64,000 bases of DNA from positions 248,001 through 312,000 of the forward strand of contig NZ_FNHP01000004.1 in assembly GCF_900103645.1 (NCBI RefSeq). The letters are read 5' to 3'. Of this stretch, positions 25,792 through 34,999 are shown in pieces (positions within the stretch are counted from its first letter, which is position 1; every line of letters starts with the position of its first letter). Source of the stretch: Oryzisolibacter propanilivorax. GTDB lineage: Bacteria; Pseudomonadota; Gammaproteobacteria; Burkholderiales; Burkholderiaceae_C. The translations under genes were made by a program, and so were the position numbers. The notes under the pieces are model-generated. The model was given only the letters and a program-made list of their open reading frames with translations. It was not told the DNA's origin and made no database searches.

Positions 25792-26577
25792 TTACTGCAC
25801 CAGCGGCGAGCTGGCTTCGTCCAGCTCGACGCCCTGCACGTTGGCATCGGCGGCCAGCAGCTGCAGGCACTGGCGCAGGGCCGTCACCCACGACTGCTGA
25901 CGCAGCGCCAGCTGCACCGCGCCGCGCACCGCCTCGTAGGGCTGCGGCGTGCCGGGCTCGCGCGCCAGCACCTCGACCACGTGCAGGCCGAAGCGGCTGT
26001 GCACCAGGCGCGGCAGCACGCCGATCTCGGCCCGGCCGAAGATCTCCTGCGCCATCTCGGGCGCGAAGTCCTCGGCCCTGAGCCAGCCCAGGTCGCCGCC
26101 CTGTGCGCCGGTCGGGCAGTTGGACAGCTCGCGCGCGGCCTTGGCGAAGCCGCTTTCCTCGCTGTTGTCATGGCAGCGCACGTCCAGCAGGCAGGCCTCG
26201 GCGCGCGAGCGCAGCGCGCCCACGTCCACGCCCGGCGTCACGCCGAACAGGATGTGGCGCACGTGCACCCGCTCGCCCTGGCGGTAGCGCGCGGCGTGCG
26301 CCGCGTGGTGGCGCTGGCAGGCCTCCTCGGTCGGATCGGGGACCTGCAGATTGCGCTCCAGCCACTGCTCGATGGCCTCGCTGGCAGCCTCGCTGATGGC
26401 GCCGGCCTGCGGCGCCGGGTCGTCCTGCGCCAGCAGGCCGTCTTTCTGCGCCGCCTGGCGCAGCAGTTCGGTGCAGGCGCGCTGGCGCAGCTCCTCGGGG
26501 GTGATCTGCTCGCCGGCATCGGCCAGCGCGACGCCGTTGATGCGGGCGTCCTGGGGGGCAAGGGCAGTGGCGGTCAT
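25792..26577 (-). CDS. PpiC-type peptidylprolyl isomerase (NifM-like)
   Basis: 261 aa. A helical N-terminal part is followed by a parvulin domain at about 104-210 (HVRHILFGV, GGDLGWL, SRFGLHVVEVL). There is no signal peptide, so it is cytoplasmic. Parvulins after narI are found in other proteobacterial nar operons and are thought to help fold the reductase; here that is inferred from position only. It begins 25 bases after narI ends. Confidence 0.88.
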   Translation of the reverse strand: MTATALAPQDARINGVALADAGEQITPEELRQRACTELLRQAAQKDGLLAQDDPAPQAGAISEAASEAIEQWLERNLQVPDPTEEACQRHHAAHAARYRQGERVHVRHILFGVTPGVDVGALRSRAEACLLDVRCHDNSEESGFAKAARELSNCPTGAQGGDLGWLRAEDFAPEMAQEIFGRAEIGVLPRLVHSRFGLHVVEVLAREPGTPQPYEAVRGAVQLALRQQSWVTALRQCLQLLAADANVQGVELDEASSPLVQ

Positions 26578-26602
26578 GGCCGTATCCTAGGCGGGGCGCT
26601 AT

Positions 26603-27382
26603 TTACCGTGCGGCGCGCGGGTTGTCGATGGCGTCGGCCACGTTGGGCGTCGGCACGGCGCTGGGCTGGCCGGGCAGGTTCTGGCCGGCCGGCACGTTCA
26701 GGCGGCGCGAGCGCATGACTTGGTAGGGGCGCAGCACGTAGAAGATGGAAGCGAAGCCGCTCCACACGTGCACCAGCCGGCTGAACGGGAACAGCAGGAA
26801 GATGGTCACGCCCAGCACGATGTGCACCAGGAACGACCAGTGCAGGCCGGCCAGCGCGGCGGCGTCTACCGGGCGCAGGGTGATGATGCGCTGCGCCCAG
26901 TCGGCCAGGATCAGCATGGCGCTGCCGTCGGTGTGCTGCAGCGACTGCGGCAGTGTCAGCAGGCCCAGCGACAGCTGCACCCACAGCACCACCAGCACTG
27001 CGATGTCGGTGGGGTGGCTGGTGTAGCGGATGCGCGGGTCGCTCAGACGGCGGATCAGGAGCATCGTCAGGCCGACGAAGCAGATGGCGCCGGCGATGCC
27101 GCCCGCGGTGACGGCCAGCATCTGCTTGGTCGAGGCGCTCATGAAGATGCCGTACACGCTGTGCGGCGTGAACAGGCCCACCATGTGCCCGAAGAACAGG
27201 AACAGGATGCCGAAGTGGAACAGGTTGCTGCCCCAGCGCAGCAGGCCGGTGCGCAGCATCTGGGACGAATCGCTTTTCCAGGAATACTGGTTCTGGTCGA
27301 AGCGGATCAGGCTGCCCACGATGAACACGACGAAGCACACGTAGGGGTAGACCTGGAAGAGGAAGCGGTAGAGCGAGTCCAT
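26603..27382 (-). CDS. narI: Respiratory nitrate reductase gamma subunit NarI
   Basis: 259 aa, slightly longer than the usual ~225. Five membrane segments are visible, with histidines that fit the two b-type haem ligand pairs (FHFGILFLFFGH and GLHWSFLVH regions). It oxidises quinol and passes electrons to NarH. AAGGAG lies 9 bases before the ATG. The C-terminal ~30 residues are a Pro/Ala-rich tail beyond the family core. Confidence 0.95.
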   Translation of the reverse strand: MDSLYRFLFQVYPYVCFVVFIVGSLIRFDQNQYSWKSDSSQMLRTGLLRWGSNLFHFGILFLFFGHMVGLFTPHSVYGIFMSASTKQMLAVTAGGIAGAICFVGLTMLLIRRLSDPRIRYTSHPTDIAVLVVLWVQLSLGLLTLPQSLQHTDGSAMLILADWAQRIITLRPVDAAALAGLHWSFLVHIVLGVTIFLLFPFSRLVHVWSGFASIFYVLRPYQVMRSRRLNVPAGQNLPGQPSAVPTPNVADAIDNPRAAR

Positions 27383-27386
27383 GGTT

Positions 27387-28115
27387 TCAGGCTCCTTGCG
27401 ACGGAAGTGGGTTCTTGCGCACGATGTGCACGGGCTGGGGCTGGCCGGGGCGGGCCTGGCCGGCGGAGGAGCAGCCGTCGAAGGCGGCGGGCTCCTGCCA
27501 GCTCTCGTCCAGCGGGGGTTCGACCGGCACCGGGGTGTCGGCCTTGGGCTTGTGGCCGGCCAGGTCGAGCAGCGCCGCCAGCGCCGCGGCGTAGGGGCTG
27601 GTGCGCTGCACCAGGGCGGCGTGCACCGCGTCCAGCAGGTGCGCGATCTCGCCCAGGAAGCCCTTGGCCTCGCGCGGCGGCTGGGTGGAGACGAACTCCA
27701 GCACCGCCGGCAGGTAGTCGGGCAGCTCGTCCTCAACCAGCAGCAAGCCGGCCTTGGCGTAGGTCTCGCCCAGGTCGATCATGGCCGGGCCACGGTCGCG
27801 CGAGTCGCCGTGCACGTGCTCGAACAGGTACAGCGACGTGGCGCGGCCCCGGTCGAACAGCTCGACGTACTCGGTCTCGACGGCCAGCGGTTCGCCCTCC
27901 TGCAGATGGCGCACCAGCGCGGCGACGCCGGCGCGGCGGCTGGCCGACAGCACGCCGTCGGCCGCCAGCAGCGCCTCCATCTCGTACAGGTGCTCGCGCA
28001 GCGCGGCGTCGGGGTAGCCCAGCAGCGCGCCCAGCACGCGCAGGCTGACCGCGCCGGGGTGGCGCCCGGCCACGCGCTGCGTTACCGGGATGTTGTGCGG
28101 TTCTTGCTGCGCCAT
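27387..28115 (-). CDS. narJ: Nitrate reductase molybdenum cofactor assembly chaperone NarJ
   Basis: 242 aa. It is an all-helical NarJ/DmsD-family chaperone with LGALLGYPDAALREHL, SLYLFEHVHGDSRDRG and LPDYLPAVLEF. It binds apo-NarG and assists cofactor insertion before membrane attachment. GGAGG precedes the ATG, and the stop is 4 bases from the narI start. Confidence 0.95.
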   Translation of the reverse strand: MAQQEPHNIPVTQRVAGRHPGAVSLRVLGALLGYPDAALREHLYEMEALLAADGVLSASRRAGVAALVRHLQEGEPLAVETEYVELFDRGRATSLYLFEHVHGDSRDRGPAMIDLGETYAKAGLLLVEDELPDYLPAVLEFVSTQPPREAKGFLGEIAHLLDAVHAALVQRTSPYAAALAALLDLAGHKPKADTPVPVEPPLDESWQEPAAFDGCSSAGQARPGQPQPVHIVRKNPLPSQGA

Positions 28116-28117
28116 GC

Positions 28118-29641
28118 TCACACCTCCGCCTTGATCGGGATGGTGCGCTTCTTCTCCTGCCCGAACAGGCTCACGTCGGACACGCCGTCCGAGCAGCCGT
28201 TGCCGAACGAGAAGCCGCAGCCGCCGCGCACGTTGAATGCGTTCTCGGCGTACTCGCGGTGCGTCGTCGGGATGACGAAGCGGTCCTCGTAGTTGGCGAT
28301 GGCCATGATCTGGTACATGTCCTCGGCCTCGTGCTGCGTCAGGCCGACCTGGTTCAGCACATCGGTGTCGATGCGCCGCTCGACGTGCTTGGCGCGCTGG
28401 TAGGCGCGCATGCCGAGCATGCGCTCGAGCGCGCGCACCACGGGGGCGGTGTCGCCGGCGGTGAGCAGGTTGGCGAGGTACTTGACCGGGATGCGCAGCT
28501 GGTTCACGTCCGGGATCTGGCCGTTCACGCCCAGGTGGCCGGCGTTGGCCGCCGAGCTGATCGGCGACAGCGGCGGCACGTACCAGACCATGGGCAGCGT
28601 GCGGTACTCGGGGTGCAGCGGCAGCGCCACCTTCCAGTCCACGGCCATCTTGTAGACCGGGCTCTTGCGTGCGGCCTCCATCCACTTGTCGGGGATGCCG
28701 TCGATCCTGGCCTGGGCGATCACGGCCGGATCATGCGGGTCGAGGAAGATGTCCAGCTGCGCCGGGTACAGGTCGCGGTCGCGCTCGACGCTGGCCGCTT
28801 CCTGGATGCGGTCCGCGTCGTACAGCAGCACGCCGAGGTAGCGGATGCGGCCGACGCAGGTCTCCGAGCACACCGTGGGCTGGCCGGCCTCGATGCGCGG
28901 GTAGCAGAAGATGCACTTCTCGGCCTTGCCGCTCTTCCAGTTGTAGTAGATCTTCTTGTACGGGCAGCCCGAGACGCACATGCGCCAGCCGCGGCACTTG
29001 TCCTGGTCGATCAGCACGATGCCGTCTTCCTCGCGCTTGTAGATCGAGCCCGAGGGGCACGATGCCACGCACGCCGGGTTCAGGCAGTGCTCGCACAGGC
29101 GCGGCAGGTACATCATGAAGGTGTTCTCGAACTGGCCGTACATCTCCTTCTGGATGTCGTCGAAGTTCTTGTCCTGGCTGCGCTTGGCGAATTCGCCGCC
29201 CAGGATTTCCTCCCAGTTCGGGCCCCAGACGATCTTGTCCATCTGCTGGCCGGTGATGAGACTGCGCGGCTTGGCCGTGGGCGAGGTGCTCATCTCCGGC
29301 GCCGACTGCAGGTGGGCGTAGTCGAACGTGAAGGGCTCGTAGTAGTCGTCGATCTCCGGTAGGTTGGGGTTGGCGAAGATGCGCATGAGCAGCTTCCACT
29401 TCGCCCCCTGGCGCGGCACGATCGAGCCGTCGGCGCGGCGCACCCAGCCGCCGTTCCAGCGGTCCTGGTTCTCCCAGTCCTTCGGGTAGCCGATGCCGGG
29501 CTTGGTTTCGACGTTGTTGAACCAGGCGTACTCCATGCCGGGGCGGCTGGTCCAGACGTTCTTGCAGGTGACCGAACAGGTGTGGCAGCCGATGCACTTG
29601 TCCAGGTTCAGCACCATTCCGATCTGTGCGCGGATTTTCAT
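28118..29641 (-). CDS. narH: Respiratory nitrate reductase beta subunit NarH
   Basis: 507 aa, normal length. It has four ferredoxin-like cysteine clusters, starting with CIGCHTCSVTC, then CEHCLNPACVASCPSG, CRGWRMCVSGCPYKK and CIFCYPR. The tryptophan in CRGWRMC is the usual marker of the [3Fe-4S] centre. It carries electrons from NarI to NarG. Its ATG overlaps the narG stop (ATGA). Confidence 0.97.
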   Translation of the reverse strand: MKIRAQIGMVLNLDKCIGCHTCSVTCKNVWTSRPGMEYAWFNNVETKPGIGYPKDWENQDRWNGGWVRRADGSIVPRQGAKWKLLMRIFANPNLPEIDDYYEPFTFDYAHLQSAPEMSTSPTAKPRSLITGQQMDKIVWGPNWEEILGGEFAKRSQDKNFDDIQKEMYGQFENTFMMYLPRLCEHCLNPACVASCPSGSIYKREEDGIVLIDQDKCRGWRMCVSGCPYKKIYYNWKSGKAEKCIFCYPRIEAGQPTVCSETCVGRIRYLGVLLYDADRIQEAASVERDRDLYPAQLDIFLDPHDPAVIAQARIDGIPDKWMEAARKSPVYKMAVDWKVALPLHPEYRTLPMVWYVPPLSPISSAANAGHLGVNGQIPDVNQLRIPVKYLANLLTAGDTAPVVRALERMLGMRAYQRAKHVERRIDTDVLNQVGLTQHEAEDMYQIMAIANYEDRFVIPTTHREYAENAFNVRGGCGFSFGNGCSDGVSDVSLFGQEKKRTIPIKAEV

Positions 29642-32600
29642 GCCGTCTCTCCTTGATCCAACGTGGGTTTGATGAGCTGGTCGGCCACCGGGGTGTCGAG
29701 CCAGTCCACCTTGTTCATCTTGCGCAGGACGATGAATTCGTCCCGGTTGGTACCGATGGTTCCGTAGTAGTTGAAGCCGTAGCTGAACTGCGCGTAGCCG
29801 CCGATCATGTGCGTGGGTTTCAGCACCACGCGCGTCACCGAGTTGTGGATGCCGCCGCGCACCTTGGTCATCTCCGAGCCGGGGGTGTTCACGATCTTTT
29901 CCTGGGCGTGGTACATCATGACCATGCCGGGCTTCACGCGCTGGCTGACCACCGCGCGGGCGGTGAGCGCGCCGTTGACGTTGAACAGCTCGATCCAGTC
30001 GTTGTCCTCGATGTTCGCGCGCTTGGCGTCCTCCTCGCTGACCCAGACGATGGGACCACCACGGCTCAGCGTGAGCATCAGCAGGTTGTCCGTATAGGTC
30101 GAGTGGATGCCCCACTTCTGGTGCGGCGTGATGAAGTTCAGCTGGATCTCCGGGTTGCCGTTGGGTTTCAGGCCCATGACCTCGGCCGTGGCCTTCAGGT
30201 CCACCGGCGGGCGGTAGCTGGTGAAGCCCTCGCCGAAGGCCAGCATCCACGGGTGGTCCATGTAGAACTGCTGACGGCCGGTCAGCGTGCGCCATGGGAT
30301 CAGCTCGTGCACGTTGGTGTAGCCGGCGTTGTAGCTCACCGTCTCGCTCTCGATGCCGCTCCAGGTGGGCGAGCTGATGATCTTGCGCGGCTGCGCCTGG
30401 ATGTCGCGGAAGCGGATTTTTTCGTCCTCGCGGTACAGCGCCAGGTGCGTGTGGTCGCGCCCGGTCTGCTTGCCCAGCGCCTCCCAGGCCTTCACGGCTA
30501 CGTGGCCGTTGGTCTCGGGCGCCATGTGCAGCACCACCTCGCAGGCGTCGATGTCGCTCTCGATCTTCGGCATGCCCTGCGTCGGACCCGGATCGCGCAC
30601 CACGCCGTTGAGCTGGCCGAGCTGCGTGACCTCCAGCTTGGTATCCCAGTTGATGCCCTTGCCGCCGTTGCCCAGCTTGTCCATCAGCGGGCCCAGGGCC
30701 GTGAAGCGCTTATAGACGTTCGGGAAGTCGCGCTCGACCACCGTCATCTGCGGGCCGGTCTTGCCGGGGATCAGGTCGCACTCGCCGCGCGTCCAGTCGG
30801 CCACGCCGAAGGGCTGGGCCAGCTCGGCGGGCGAGTCGTGCTGCAGCGGGGTGAGCACGATCTCGCGCTCCACGCCCAGCTCGCCTGGGCACAGCTCGCT
30901 GAACTTCTGCGCGAAGCCCTTGTAGATGTCCCAGTCGCTGCGCGCCTGCCACGCCGGGTCCACCGCCGTGGACAGCGGGTGGATGAACGGGTGCATGTCG
31001 CTGGTGTTCAGGTCGTTCTTCTCGTACCAGGTGGCGGTGGGCAGCACGATGTCCGAGTACAGGCAGGTGGTGCTCATGCGGAAGTCCAGCGTGACCACCA
31101 AGTCCAGCTTGCCCTCGGGCGCCTGCTCGTGCCAGACCACTTCCTGGGGCTTGGCGTCCTGCGGCCCCAGGTCCTTGCCCTGCACGCCGTTGCCGGTGCC
31201 CAGCAGGTGCTTGAGGAAATACTCGTGGCCCTTGCCCGACGAGCCCAGGATGTTGGAGCGCCACACGAACATGTTGCGCGGCCAGTTGTCCGGGTGGTCC
31301 GGGTCGATGCAGCTGAGCTTGAGCTTGCCGCTCTTGAGCGCGTCCACCGTGTACTGCTTCGGGTCTTGGCCGGCGGCCTGCGCGTCGCGCACCACCTGCA
31401 GCGGGTTGGTCTTGAGCTGCGGGGCCGACGGCAGCCAGCCCATGCGCTCGGCGCGCACGTTGTAGTCGATCATGCTGCCGCCGTACTGGCTCTTGTCGGC
31501 CAGCGGCGAGAGCACCTCTTCCACGCCGATCTTCTCGTAGCGCCACTGGTCGGTGTGGGCGTAGAAGAAGCTGGTCGAGTTCTGGTGGCGCGGCGGGCGG
31601 ATCCAGTCCAGCGCGAAGGCCAGCAGCGTCCAGCCGGTCTGCGGGCGCAGCTTTTCCTGGCCCACGTAGTGCGCCCAGCCGCCACCGCTCTTGCCGATGC
31701 AGCCGCACATCATCAGCATGTTGATGACGCCGCGGTAGTTCATGTCGCAGTGGTACCAGTGGTTCATCGCCGCGCCGATGATGACCATGGAGCGGCCCTC
31801 GGTGTCGTGCGCGTTCTGGGCGAACTGGCGTGCCACGGTGGCGATCTGGTCACGCGGCGTGCCGGTGATCTGCTCCTGCCAAGCGGGCGTGTAGGGGTGG
31901 TTGTCGTCGAAGTCCTTGGCCGCGAACTCGCCGGGCAGGCCACGTGCCACACCGTAGTTGGCCACCTGCAGGTCGAACACGGTGGCGACCAGCGTGCTGC
32001 CGCCGGCCAGCTGCAGGCGCTGCACCGGCACGGTGCGCACCAGCACGTCGGACTGCGGGTTGTTCGGGAAGTGCTCGGAGGCGATGCCGCCGAAGTACGG
32101 GAAGCCCACGCGCGCGGTCTCGGGCGCGGCGGCCTCATCTTCCAGCAGCGACAGGCGCAGGCGCACCTCGCTGCCGTCGTCGGCGTTCTTCTGCTCCAGG
32201 TTCCACTGGCCCTCGTCGGCGCGACCGTCCGGGCCCCAGCGGAAGCCGATCGCGCCCTGCGGCACCACCACGCGGCCGCTGTCGTCCAGCGCCACGGTCT
32301 TCCACTCGGGGTTGTTGGACTGGCCCAGCGCCTCGTCGAAATCACTGGCGCGCACGTAGCGGTCGGGCACCAGCACCGTCTCGCCCGACTCCAGCACCTT
32401 TTCCTTCAGGGTGACCAGCATCGGCATGTCGGTGTAGCGGCGCACGTAGTCGTCGAAATACGCGCTGCGCTCGCCGTTGTCCGGGAAGTAGAACTCCTTG
32501 AGGATGACGTGGCCCATGGCCATGGCCACGGCGGCGTCGGTGCCCTGCTTGGGGTGCAGCCAGATGTCAGACAGCTTGGCGACCTCGGAGAAGTCGGGCG

Positions 32601-33441
32601 TCACGGCCACCGTCTTGGTGCCCTTGTAGCGCACCTCGGTGAAGAAGTGCGCGTCCGGCGTGCGCGTCTGCGGCACGTTCGAGCCCCAGGCGATGATGTA
32701 GCTGGAGTTGTACCAGTCGGCGCTCTCCGGCACGTCGGTCTGCTCGCCCCAGACCTGCGGCGACGACGGCGGCAGGTCGCAGTACCAGTCGTAGAAGCTC
32801 ATGCACACGCCACCGATCAGCGACAGGTAGCGCGTGCCGGCGGCGTAGCTGATCATCGACATCGCCGGGATCGGCGAGAAACCGATGATGCGGTCCGGGC
32901 CGTGCTTCTGGATGGTGTGGATGTTGGCGGCGGCGACGATCTCGTTGACCTCGTCCCAGCTCGAGCGCGCAAAGCCGCCCATGCCGCGCACCTTCTGGTA
33001 TTCGGTGCGCTTGGCGTCGTCGCTGACGATGCTGCGCCAGGCCTCCACCGGCGCCATGGTCTGGCGCGCCTCGCGCCACGAGCGCAGCAGGCGCGCGCGC
33101 ACCATCGGGTACTTCACGCGGTTGGCGCTGTAGAGGTACCAGCTGTAGCTGGCGCCACGCGAGCAGCCGCGCGGCTCGTGGTTGGGCATGTCCCAGCGCG
33201 TGCGCGGGTAGTCGGTCTGCTGGGTTTCCCAGGTGACGATGCCGCCCTTGACATAGACCTTCCACGAGCACGAGCCGGTGCAGTTCACACCGTGTGTGGA
33301 GCGCACGATCTTGTCGTGCGCCCAGCGATTGCGGTAGGCGTCTTCCCAGGTGCGGTCCTCGCCGGTGACCTGGCCGTGCCCGCCGGCGAAGCTCTCGCGC
33401 GGCTGTGAGAAATAGGTGAGGCGGTCGAGGAAGTGACTCAT
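29638..33441 (-). CDS. narG: Respiratory nitrate reductase alpha subunit NarG
   Basis: 1267 aa. FS0 cluster ligands His50, Cys54, Cys58 and Cys93 are present, as is Asp222 (FYDWYCDLPP), which ligates molybdenum in the E. coli enzyme. It reduces nitrate to nitrite at a Mo-bisMGD site on the cytoplasmic side. No twin-arginine signal is seen, as expected for the cytoplasm-facing enzyme. The ATG at 33441 begins MSHFLDRLTYF. Confidence 0.98.
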   Translation of the reverse strand: MSHFLDRLTYFSQPRESFAGGHGQVTGEDRTWEDAYRNRWAHDKIVRSTHGVNCTGSCSWKVYVKGGIVTWETQQTDYPRTRWDMPNHEPRGCSRGASYSWYLYSANRVKYPMVRARLLRSWREARQTMAPVEAWRSIVSDDAKRTEYQKVRGMGGFARSSWDEVNEIVAAANIHTIQKHGPDRIIGFSPIPAMSMISYAAGTRYLSLIGGVCMSFYDWYCDLPPSSPQVWGEQTDVPESADWYNSSYIIAWGSNVPQTRTPDAHFFTEVRYKGTKTVAVTPDFSEVAKLSDIWLHPKQGTDAAVAMAMGHVILKEFYFPDNGERSAYFDDYVRRYTDMPMLVTLKEKVLESGETVLVPDRYVRASDFDEALGQSNNPEWKTVALDDSGRVVVPQGAIGFRWGPDGRADEGQWNLEQKNADDGSEVRLRLSLLEDEAAAPETARVGFPYFGGIASEHFPNNPQSDVLVRTVPVQRLQLAGGSTLVATVFDLQVANYGVARGLPGEFAAKDFDDNHPYTPAWQEQITGTPRDQIATVARQFAQNAHDTEGRSMVIIGAAMNHWYHCDMNYRGVINMLMMCGCIGKSGGGWAHYVGQEKLRPQTGWTLLAFALDWIRPPRHQNSTSFFYAHTDQWRYEKIGVEEVLSPLADKSQYGGSMIDYNVRAERMGWLPSAPQLKTNPLQVVRDAQAAGQDPKQYTVDALKSGKLKLSCIDPDHPDNWPRNMFVWRSNILGSSGKGHEYFLKHLLGTGNGVQGKDLGPQDAKPQEVVWHEQAPEGKLDLVVTLDFRMSTTCLYSDIVLPTATWYEKNDLNTSDMHPFIHPLSTAVDPAWQARSDWDIYKGFAQKFSELCPGELGVEREIVLTPLQHDSPAELAQPFGVADWTRGECDLIPGKTGPQMTVVERDFPNVYKRFTALGPLMDKLGNGGKGINWDTKLEVTQLGQLNGVVRDPGPTQGMPKIESDIDACEVVLHMAPETNGHVAVKAWEALGKQTGRDHTHLALYREDEKIRFRDIQAQPRKIISSPTWSGIESETVSYNAGYTNVHELIPWRTLTGRQQFYMDHPWMLAFGEGFTSYRPPVDLKATAEVMGLKPNGNPEIQLNFITPHQKWGIHSTYTDNLLMLTLSRGGPIVWVSEEDAKRANIEDNDWIELFNVNGALTARAVVSQRVKPGMVMMYHAQEKIVNTPGSEMTKVRGGIHNSVTRVVLKPTHMIGGYAQFSYGFNYYGTIGTNRDEFIVLRKMNKVDWLDTPVADQLIKPTLDQGETA

Positions 33442-33520
33442 CGTGTTTCCTTCATGGTGTTGTCGTGGTGGGCCGGCAAGGGGAAAAAGGGTGGGACAAA
33501 GGCCGTCGTGCGCTGCTGCA

Positions 33521-34966
33521 TCAGCACGGCATCTCGGCGTTGCGGCGCGCGTAGTACCACCAGGTCACGAACACGCACAGCAGATAAAAGGCACTGAAGA
33601 TCCACAGCGCCAGCTCGGGCCCGCCGGTGGCGGCGATCGAGCTGCCGTAGCTCTTGGGGATGAAGAAGCCGCCGTAGGCGCCTAAAGCGCCGGCAAAGCC
33701 CACGGCCGCCGCGCCCTCGGTGTTGCCGTCGCGCACGGCCTGGGCCTGTGCGGCGGCATCGCCCTCGCGCACACCGCGCAGCTTCTGGTTCAGGAAGATC
33801 ACCGGGATCATGCGGAAGGTGGAGCCGTTGCCGATGCCGGTGGTGCAGAACAGCACCAGGAACATCAGGAAGAAGCCGGTGAAGCTGCCCTCGGCCGGCC
33901 CGAACGGCAGCGCGTAGCCCCCCGAACCCTTGGGCAGGAAGTACAGCACGCCCAGCACCGCCAGCGCCATGACCAGGAAGTTCCACAGCGTCACCACGCC
34001 GCCGCCGATCTTGTCGGCCAGCCAGCCGCCGAAGGGCCGCACCAGCGCCCCCACCAGCGGCCCGAGCCAGGCGTAGGCCAGCGGGTTGACCGAGGGGAAC
34101 AGGGCCTTGATGAGCAGTGGAAAGCCGGCGGCGAAACCGATGAACGAGCCGAACGTGCCCAGGTACAGCAGGCACATGATCCAGTTGTGCTTGGCGCGGA
34201 AGATGGTCGCCTGCGCGGCGAAGCTCGCCTTGGCGTCGGCGATGTCGTGCATGCCGAACCAAGCGGCCAACGCAGCGATGGCGATCCACGGCACCCAGAT
34301 GAAGGCAGCGTTCTGCGCCCACACGTGCTGCGGGTCGCCATTGCGCACCATGACCTGTGGGTCGCCGCCGAAGATGCCGAAGATGCCCAGGGTGATGACT
34401 AGCGGGCTCAAAAACTGCACCACCGACACGCCCAGGTTGCCCAGGCCGGCGTTCACGCCCAGCGCCGAGCCTTTGCGCTCCTTCGGGAAGAAGAAGCTGA
34501 TGTTGGCCATGCTGGAGCTGAAGTTGCCCCCGCCCAGGCCGCACAGCAGCGCCAGGATCAGCATGGTGGGATAGCCGGTGGTGTTGTCCTGCACCGCGTA
34601 GCCGATGCCGATGGCCGGGATCAGGAGCGACGCGGTGGACAGCGCCGTCCAGCGCCGGCCGCCGAAAATCGGCACCATGAACGAGTAGAAGATGCGCAGC
34701 GTGGCGCCCGACAGCGCCGGCGCCGCGGCCAGCCAGAACAGCTGGTTGGTCGAGTACTTGAAGCCCAAAGCCGGCAGGTTCACGGCGACCACGCTCCAGA
34801 CCTGCCAGATGGCGAAGGCCAGGAACAGCGCGGGCACCGAGATCCACAGGTTGAGCTTGGCGACGGCCTCGCCCTCCTTTTCCCAGAACTGCTTGTCCTC
34901 GGGAGTCCAGAGCGAGAGCAGGCGGCCCTTGCGCGCGCTGCCGGGGGTGGCGGTGGTGGAAGACAT
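33521..34966 (-). CDS. narK2: Nitrate/nitrite transporter NarK2 (MFS)
   Basis: 481 aa with about 12 membrane segments. Nitrate-signature-like motifs are CGLGGGNFSSSMANISFFFP and GFAGALGAYGGFF. The N-terminal extension (LWTPEDKQFWEKEG) is typical of the NarK2 type, which is generally thought to exchange nitrate for nitrite. It lies between narK1 and narG in the same direction, with about 80 bases to narG. Confidence 0.92.
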   Translation of the reverse strand: MSSTTATPGSARKGRLLSLWTPEDKQFWEKEGEAVAKLNLWISVPALFLAFAIWQVWSVVAVNLPALGFKYSTNQLFWLAAAPALSGATLRIFYSFMVPIFGGRRWTALSTASLLIPAIGIGYAVQDNTTGYPTMLILALLCGLGGGNFSSSMANISFFFPKERKGSALGVNAGLGNLGVSVVQFLSPLVITLGIFGIFGGDPQVMVRNGDPQHVWAQNAAFIWVPWIAIAALAAWFGMHDIADAKASFAAQATIFRAKHNWIMCLLYLGTFGSFIGFAAGFPLLIKALFPSVNPLAYAWLGPLVGALVRPFGGWLADKIGGGVVTLWNFLVMALAVLGVLYFLPKGSGGYALPFGPAEGSFTGFFLMFLVLFCTTGIGNGSTFRMIPVIFLNQKLRGVREGDAAAQAQAVRDGNTEGAAAVGFAGALGAYGGFFIPKSYGSSIAATGGPELALWIFSAFYLLCVFVTWWYYARRNAEMPC

Positions 34967-34999
34967 GAAACGGTCTCCGGTGGAAACGGGGCGGCGCTG

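Noticed and set aside
29626-33408. A 1260-aa open frame antisense to narG
   Set aside because: It is a high-GC shadow frame. NarG on the other strand has all catalytic residues, and the antisense protein has no recognisable domain or ribosome site.
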